Part shown: one piece after another, positions 58,878 to 64,000 of the stretch
How positions within the stretch are numbered: the stretch's first letter is position 1
Layout: each line of letters starts with the position of its first letter
Source of the DNA: Paracoccus salipaludis
Lineage (GTDB): Bacteria > Pseudomonadota > Alphaproteobacteria > Rhodobacterales > Rhodobacteraceae
Length of the DNA stretch: 64,000 nucleotides
Reading direction: 5' to 3'
NCBI RefSeq assembly: GCF_002287065.1
Contig: NZ_NSJZ01000007.1
Span: 97,545 to 161,544, forward strand
The notes under the pieces: generated by a model
What the model was told of the DNA's origin: nothing
The model's database searches: none
What the model saw: only the letters and a program-made list of their open reading frames with translations
Program-made: the position numbers and the translations under genes

Positions 58878-61800
58878 TCACTCCAGTTCGACTAGCAGGT
58901 CCTTGGCGTCGATCTGCTGGCCCGGCGCGACATGGACGGCCTTCACGGCGGCCTCGCGGTCGGCATGGATGCCGGTTTCCATCTTCATCGCCTCGATGGT
59001 CAGCAGCAGGTCGCCCGCCTTGACCTTCTGCCCCGCCTGCGCCGCAACGGTGGCCACCACCCCCGGCATCGGCGCGCCGATGTGCCCGGGGTTGCCCGCG
59101 TCCGCCTTGGGCCGGGCGGCGGTCACGCCCTTGGCCGCGCGGTTCGGCACGCGGACGGTGCGGGGCTGGCCGTTCAGTTCGAAGAACACCCGCACCTCGC
59201 CCGCGTCGTCGGTGTCGCCGATGGTCTGCAGCCGCACCTCGAGCGTCTTGCCGGGGTCGATCTCGACGCTGATCTCCTCGCCCGGCTGCATCCCGTAGAA
59301 GAAGGCGGGCGTGGGCAGGGTGCGGACGGGGCCATAGACCTTGTGGCGTTCCGCATAGTCGCTGAAGACCTTGGGATACATCAGCCAACCGTTGAAGTCC
59401 TCGTCGTCGAGGTCCACGTCCAGCTTCGCCTGCACCTCGGTCCGGGCGGCGGAAAGGTCCACGGGCGGCATCAGCGCGCCGGGACGCTCGGTGATGGGCG
59501 TCTCGCCCTTGAGGACCTTGCGCTGCAGCGCCTCGGGCCAGCCGCCGGGGGGCTGGCCGAGGTTGCCCTTCATCATGTCCACGACCGAGTCGGGGAAGGC
59601 GACCTCGACACCCGGGTCCTCGACCTGCGCCCGCGTCAGCCCTTGGGCCACCATCATCAGCGCCATGTCGCCCACGACCTTGGAGGACGGCGTGACCTTG
59701 ACGATGTCGCCGAACATCCGGTTCACCTCGGCATAGGTTTCGGCCACCTGGTGCCAGCGGTCCTCAAGCCCCAGGCTGCGCGCCTGCGCCTTGAGGTTGG
59801 TGAACTGCCCGCCGGGCATCTCGTGCAGGTAGACCTCGGAGGCCGGGGCGCGCGAACCCGCCTCGAAGGCGCAATACTGGTCGCGCACCCGTTCCCAGTA
59901 GTTCGAGATCTCGCGGATCGCCCCGATGTCCAGCCCGGTGTCGCGGTCCGTCCCGTCCAGCGCCTCGACGATGGAACCGAGGCAGGGCTGCGAGGTGCCG
60001 CCCGAAAAGGCGTCCATTGCCGCGTCCACGACCGCCACGCCCGACTCGGCCGCCGCCAGCACCGTGGCGCCCGCGATGCCGCTGGTGTCATGGGTGTGGA
60101 AGTGGATCGGCAACCCGACCTCCTCGCGCAGCGCCTTGAACAGCACCCGCGCGGCGGCGGGCTTGAGAAGCCCCGCCATGTCCTTGACGCCGATGAGATG
60201 CGCGCCCGCGTCCCGCAACTGCCGGCCCATGTCCACGTAATAGGAAAGGTCGTACTTGGACCGATCCGGGTCCATGATGTCGCCGGTGTAGCAGATCGCG
60301 GCCTCGCAGATCTTGCCCGAGTCCACCACGGCGTCCATGGCCACCCGCATGTTCTCGACCCAGTTGAGCGAATCGAAGACGCGGAAGACGTCCACGCCGG
60401 ACCTGGCGGCCTGCGCGACGAAGCTTTGCACCACGTTGTCGGGATAGTTGGTGTAGCCCACGCCATTGCTGGCCCGCAGCAGCATCTGCGTCATGATGTT
60501 CGGCATGGCCGCGCGGATGTCGCGCAGCCGCTGCCAGGGGCATTCCTGCAGGAAGCGGTAGGCCACGTCGAAGGTCGCGCCGCCCCAGCATTCGACCGAA
60601 AAGAGGCCGGGCAGGTTCGCCGCGTAAGCCGGCGCCACGCGGATCATGTCGATGGACCGCATCCGGGTGGCCAGCAGCGACTGGTGCCCGTCGCGCATGG
60701 TGGTGTCGGTCAGAAGCAGCCGCTGCTGGCGGGACAGCCAGTCCACCACGCCCTGCGGCCCTTCGCGTTCCAGAAGCTGCCGCGTGCCCTCGGGCGGCTC
60801 CTGCCGGGGGGCAGGGGGGACGGGGATCTTCGCCTCGGCGGGGGCGGGGCGGCCCTTGGTCTCGGGGTGGCCGTTCACGCTGATGTCGGCCAGATAGGTG
60901 AGGATCTTCGTCGCCCGGTCCTGCCGGGGGCTGAAGTCGAACAGTTCCGGCGTCGTGTCGATGAACTTGGTCGTGGCCCCGTCCGACAGGAAGACCGGGT
61001 GCTTCAGCAGGTTGATGACGAAGTCGATGTTGGTGCTGACGCCCCGCACCCGGAACTCGCGCAGGGCTCGGTCCATGCGGCGGATCGCGGCTTCGGGCGT
61101 CTGTGCCCAAGCGGTGACCTTGACCAGCAGCGAGTCGTAATAGCGGGTGATGACCGCCCCCGCATAGGCGGTGCCGCCGTCCAGCCGGATGCCGTTGCCG
61201 GTGGCGGTGCGATAGGCGGTGATGCGGCCGTAGTCGGGGATGAAGTTGTTCTGCGGGTCCTCGGTCGTCACGCGGCACTGGATCGCGTGGCCCGACAGCG
61301 TCACGTCCGCCTGCGAGGCCATGCCCGTGGCCTCGGCCAGCGTCGCGCCCTCGGCGATGCGGATCTGGGCCTGCACGATGTCGATGCCGGTGACTTCCTC
61401 GGTCACCGTGTGCTCGACCTGGACGCGCGGGTTCACCTCGATGAAGTAGAAGGACCCCGAATCCATATCCATCAGGAACTCGACGGTGCCCGCGTTGCGG
61501 TAGCCGACGGCCCCCCCGATCTTCAGCGCCAGCCCGCAGACCTCGGCCCGCTGTTCGTCGGTCAGGTAGGGGGCGGGCGCGCGTTCCACGACCTTCTGGT
61601 TGCGGCGCTGCACGGTGCAGTCGCGCTCATACAGGTGATAAAGCCCGCCGTGGCTGTCGCCCAGCAACTGAACCTCGACGTGGCGGGCGCGCAGGATCAT
61701 CTTTTCCAGATAGCCCTCGCCGTTGCCAAAGGCGGCCTCGGCCTCGCGCCGGCCCTCGCGGACCTTTTCGGGCAGTTCGGCGGCCGACAGGATCGGACGC

Positions 61801-62306
61801 ATTCCCCGCCCGCCGCCGCCCCATGACGCCTTCAGCATCAGGGGATAGCCGATCTCCTCGGCCTGGCGCGCGACTTCGGCCATGTCCTCGCCCAGGACCT
61901 CGGTGGCGGGGATCACCGGCACGCCCGCCTGGATTGCCACGCGGCGCGCCGAGGCCTTGTCGCCAAGCGCCCGCATCGTCTCGGCGGTCGGGCCGATGAA
62001 GGCGATGCCGGCGGCGGTGCAGGCGTCCACGAAATCCGGGTTCTCGGACAGCAGCCCATAGCCCGGATGGATCGCATCCGCGCCCGAGGCCTTTGCCACC
62101 CGGATGATCTCGGGGATCGACAGATAGGCCGCGACCGGCCCCAGCCCCTCGCCGATACGGTAGGCCTCGTCGGCCTTGAAGCGGTGGAGGCCCAGCTTGT
62201 CCTCCTCGGCATAGACCGCGACCGTGCGCTTGCCCATCTCGTTGGCCGCCCGCAGCACGCGGATCGCGATCTCGCCCCGGTTCGCCACAAGGATCTTCTG
62301 GAACAC
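58878..62306 (-). CDS. pyc: Pyruvate carboxylase
   Basis: The 1142-residue biotin enzyme carboxylates pyruvate to oxaloacetate, refilling the TCA cycle. The N-terminal biotin carboxylase half begins KILVANRGEIAIRVLRAANE and has SWGGGGRGMRPI and EVNPRVQVEHTVTEEVTGID. The carboxyltransferase half runs from about residue 530 (TDTTMRDGHQSLLATRMRSI, then KDMAGLLKPAAA). The C-terminal biotin-carrier domain has IEAMKMETGIHADREAA with the biotinylated Lys in M-K-M. The start is GTG 62306 (MFQKILVANRGE), 8 bases after GGAG; another GTG at 62312 is only 2 bases from it. Length is standard. A hairpin follows the stop. Confidence 0.96.
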   Translation of the reverse strand: MFQKILVANRGEIAIRVLRAANEMGKRTVAVYAEEDKLGLHRFKADEAYRIGEGLGPVAAYLSIPEIIRVAKASGADAIHPGYGLLSENPDFVDACTAAGIAFIGPTAETMRALGDKASARRVAIQAGVPVIPATEVLGEDMAEVARQAEEIGYPLMLKASWGGGGRGMRPILSAAELPEKVREGRREAEAAFGNGEGYLEKMILRARHVEVQLLGDSHGGLYHLYERDCTVQRRNQKVVERAPAPYLTDEQRAEVCGLALKIGGAVGYRNAGTVEFLMDMDSGSFYFIEVNPRVQVEHTVTEEVTGIDIVQAQIRIAEGATLAEATGMASQADVTLSGHAIQCRVTTEDPQNNFIPDYGRITAYRTATGNGIRLDGGTAYAGAVITRYYDSLLVKVTAWAQTPEAAIRRMDRALREFRVRGVSTNIDFVINLLKHPVFLSDGATTKFIDTTPELFDFSPRQDRATKILTYLADISVNGHPETKGRPAPAEAKIPVPPAPRQEPPEGTRQLLEREGPQGVVDWLSRQQRLLLTDTTMRDGHQSLLATRMRSIDMIRVAPAYAANLPGLFSVECWGGATFDVAYRFLQECPWQRLRDIRAAMPNIMTQMLLRASNGVGYTNYPDNVVQSFVAQAARSGVDVFRVFDSLNWVENMRVAMDAVVDSGKICEAAICYTGDIMDPDRSKYDLSYYVDMGRQLRDAGAHLIGVKDMAGLLKPAAARVLFKALREEVGLPIHFHTHDTSGIAGATVLAAAESGVAVVDAAMDAFSGGTSQPCLGSIVEALDGTDRDTGLDIGAIREISNYWERVRDQYCAFEAGSRAPASEVYLHEMPGGQFTNLKAQARSLGLEDRWHQVAETYAEVNRMFGDIVKVTPSSKVVGDMALMMVAQGLTRAQVEDPGVEVAFPDSVVDMMKGNLGQPPGGWPEALQRKVLKGETPITERPGALMPPVDLSAARTEVQAKLDVDLDDEDFNGWLMYPKVFSDYAERHKVYGPVRTLPTPAFFYGMQPGEEISVEIDPGKTLEVRLQTIGDTDDAGEVRVFFELNGQPRTVRVPNRAAKGVTAARPKADAGNPGHIGAPMPGVVATVAAQAGQKVKAGDLLLTIEAMKMETGIHADREAAVKAVHVAPGQQIDAKDLLVELE

Positions 62307-62397
62307 TGCCACATCTCCTTCATTCTGCGGCGCAGCATTCCGCAGCCTTTGCGCCAGCGCAAGCACGACGAAAGCAAGGCTGTGCGGTCCGGGGCGC

Positions 62398-62844
62398 TCA
62401 GCGCCGGCGGGCGAAGAAATCGCGCAGCAGCCCGGCGGCGGCATCGGCCGCGATGCCTTCATAGACCTCGGGGCGGTGGTGGCACTGGGGATGATCGAAG
62501 ACCCGCGCGCCATGGGCGACGCCCCCCATGCGGGGATCGGAGGCGCCGTAATAAAGGACCTCGATCCGCGCGGCGGAAATCGCCGCGGCGCACATGGGGC
62601 AGGGCTCCAGCGTGACCCACAGCCGGTGGCCGGGCAGCCGCTCGGACCCGGCCGCCGCGCAGGCCTCGCGGATGGCGAGGATCTCGGCATGGGCCGTGGG
62701 GTCCGACAGCTCGCGCGTGCGGTTGCCGGCAGCGGCGACGACGCGCCCCGCGGGGTCGGTCAGCACGGCGCCCACGGGCACCTCGCCGCGCCGGGCGGCG
62801 GCGCGGGCTTCGGTCAGGGCGGCATCCATGTGGCTGCGGAACAT
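62398..62844 (-). CDS. tadA: tRNA-specific adenosine deaminase TadA
   Basis: The 148-residue zinc enzyme converts A34 of tRNA-Arg(ACG) to inosine. The catalytic HAE motif is in PTAHAEILAIREA and the zinc-binding PCxxC in LEPCPMCAAAISAARI. The opening MDAALTEARAAARRGEVPVG and ASDPRMGGVAHGARVFDH are also family-typical. The start is ATG 62844 (MFRSHMDAALT); ATG 62829 is a possible shorter form with similar support, and neither has a strong ribosome site. It lies 91 bases upstream of pyc, read in the same direction. It is divergent from rluB, and the 117 bases between their starts should hold both promoters. Confidence 0.94.
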   Translation of the reverse strand: MFRSHMDAALTEARAAARRGEVPVGAVLTDPAGRVVAAAGNRTRELSDPTAHAEILAIREACAAAGSERLPGHRLWVTLEPCPMCAAAISAARIEVLYYGASDPRMGGVAHGARVFDHPQCHHRPEVYEGIAADAAAGLLRDFFARRR

Positions 62845-62961
62845 GGGGCCGGGATGCCGTGGCGCGGCGCCCGGCGCAAGAACCGCTTTCCCCTGATCTG
62901 CGTTGGGGCTAGACGCGGCGCCTTGCCGCCACACCGCCGCAGCGATGCGCAGGAGATCGCC

Positions 62962-64000
<1,039 letters not shown>

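Noticed and set aside
58932..61826. 964-codon plus-strand frame opposite pyc
   Set aside because: It is an antisense shadow of pyruvate carboxylase; only the minus strand has all the biotin enzyme motifs.

Overview
The window is a GC-rich bacterial chromosome segment with the gene content and order of an alphaproteobacterium of the Rhodobacterales, most like Paracoccus or a close relative. Pointers are cckA next to rsmB and recA, the block ubiB-ubiE / mutM-ech-rpsT-dnaA-dnaN-recF, the flaF-flbT pair beside a flagellin gene, a GAAC-N7-GAAC SOS box at recA, and a methylsuccinyl-CoA dehydrogenase of the ethylmalonyl-CoA pathway. No rRNA, tRNA or CRISPR array was seen.

Layout. 1-4678: end of a glycerate 2-kinase gene, an AGE-family epimerase, the ComM/YifB AAA ATPase and coaBC. 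4675-12008: a long, tightly packed Fe-S assembly operon (class V desulfurase, sufB, a small membrane protein, sufC, sufD, two Yip1-like membrane proteins, sufS). 12071-18062: a transglycosylase-like protein, then on the minus strand a CHASE/HWE sensor kinase, the hybrid kinase CckA and the rRNA methyltransferase RsmB. 18317-25479: recA with its SOS box and terminator, a secreted serine hydrolase, alaS, a class II glutamine amidotransferase and, convergent, aroC. 25480-29216: an accessory island. It holds about 900 bp with no recognisable gene, a serine recombinase, another decayed stretch, and an AT-rich gene for a complete reverse transcriptase with a long C-terminal extension. 29217-32555: carB. 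32980-38686: a flagellar block (flgD, fliK, a rod-binding protein, a possible FlgN-like protein, fliC, flaF, flbT, a DUF1217 protein). 39040-47727: ubiquinone, DNA repair and replication-initiation genes (ubiB, ubiE, mutM, ech, rpsT, dnaA, dnaN, recF). 47800-56181: VOC protein, adenine deaminase, recO, a META lipoprotein, mcd, a TauE/SafE permease, dapE, a GNAT enzyme and a small membrane protein. 56268-64000: a large OmpA-type protein, pyruvate carboxylase, tadA and the start of rluB, which runs off the window.

Most of the window is housekeeping. The part that stands out is the reverse transcriptase at 27545-29215. It has the catalytic motifs of the Abi/DRT/UG group of phage-defence reverse transcriptases, no visible retron RNA or intron, a very acidic linker and a helical C-terminal part. 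It sits beside a recombinase, one base from the end of carB, in DNA clearly unlike its surroundings. A second notable feature is a dispersed, hairpin-bearing repeat family found between genes and also, in frame, inside recO.
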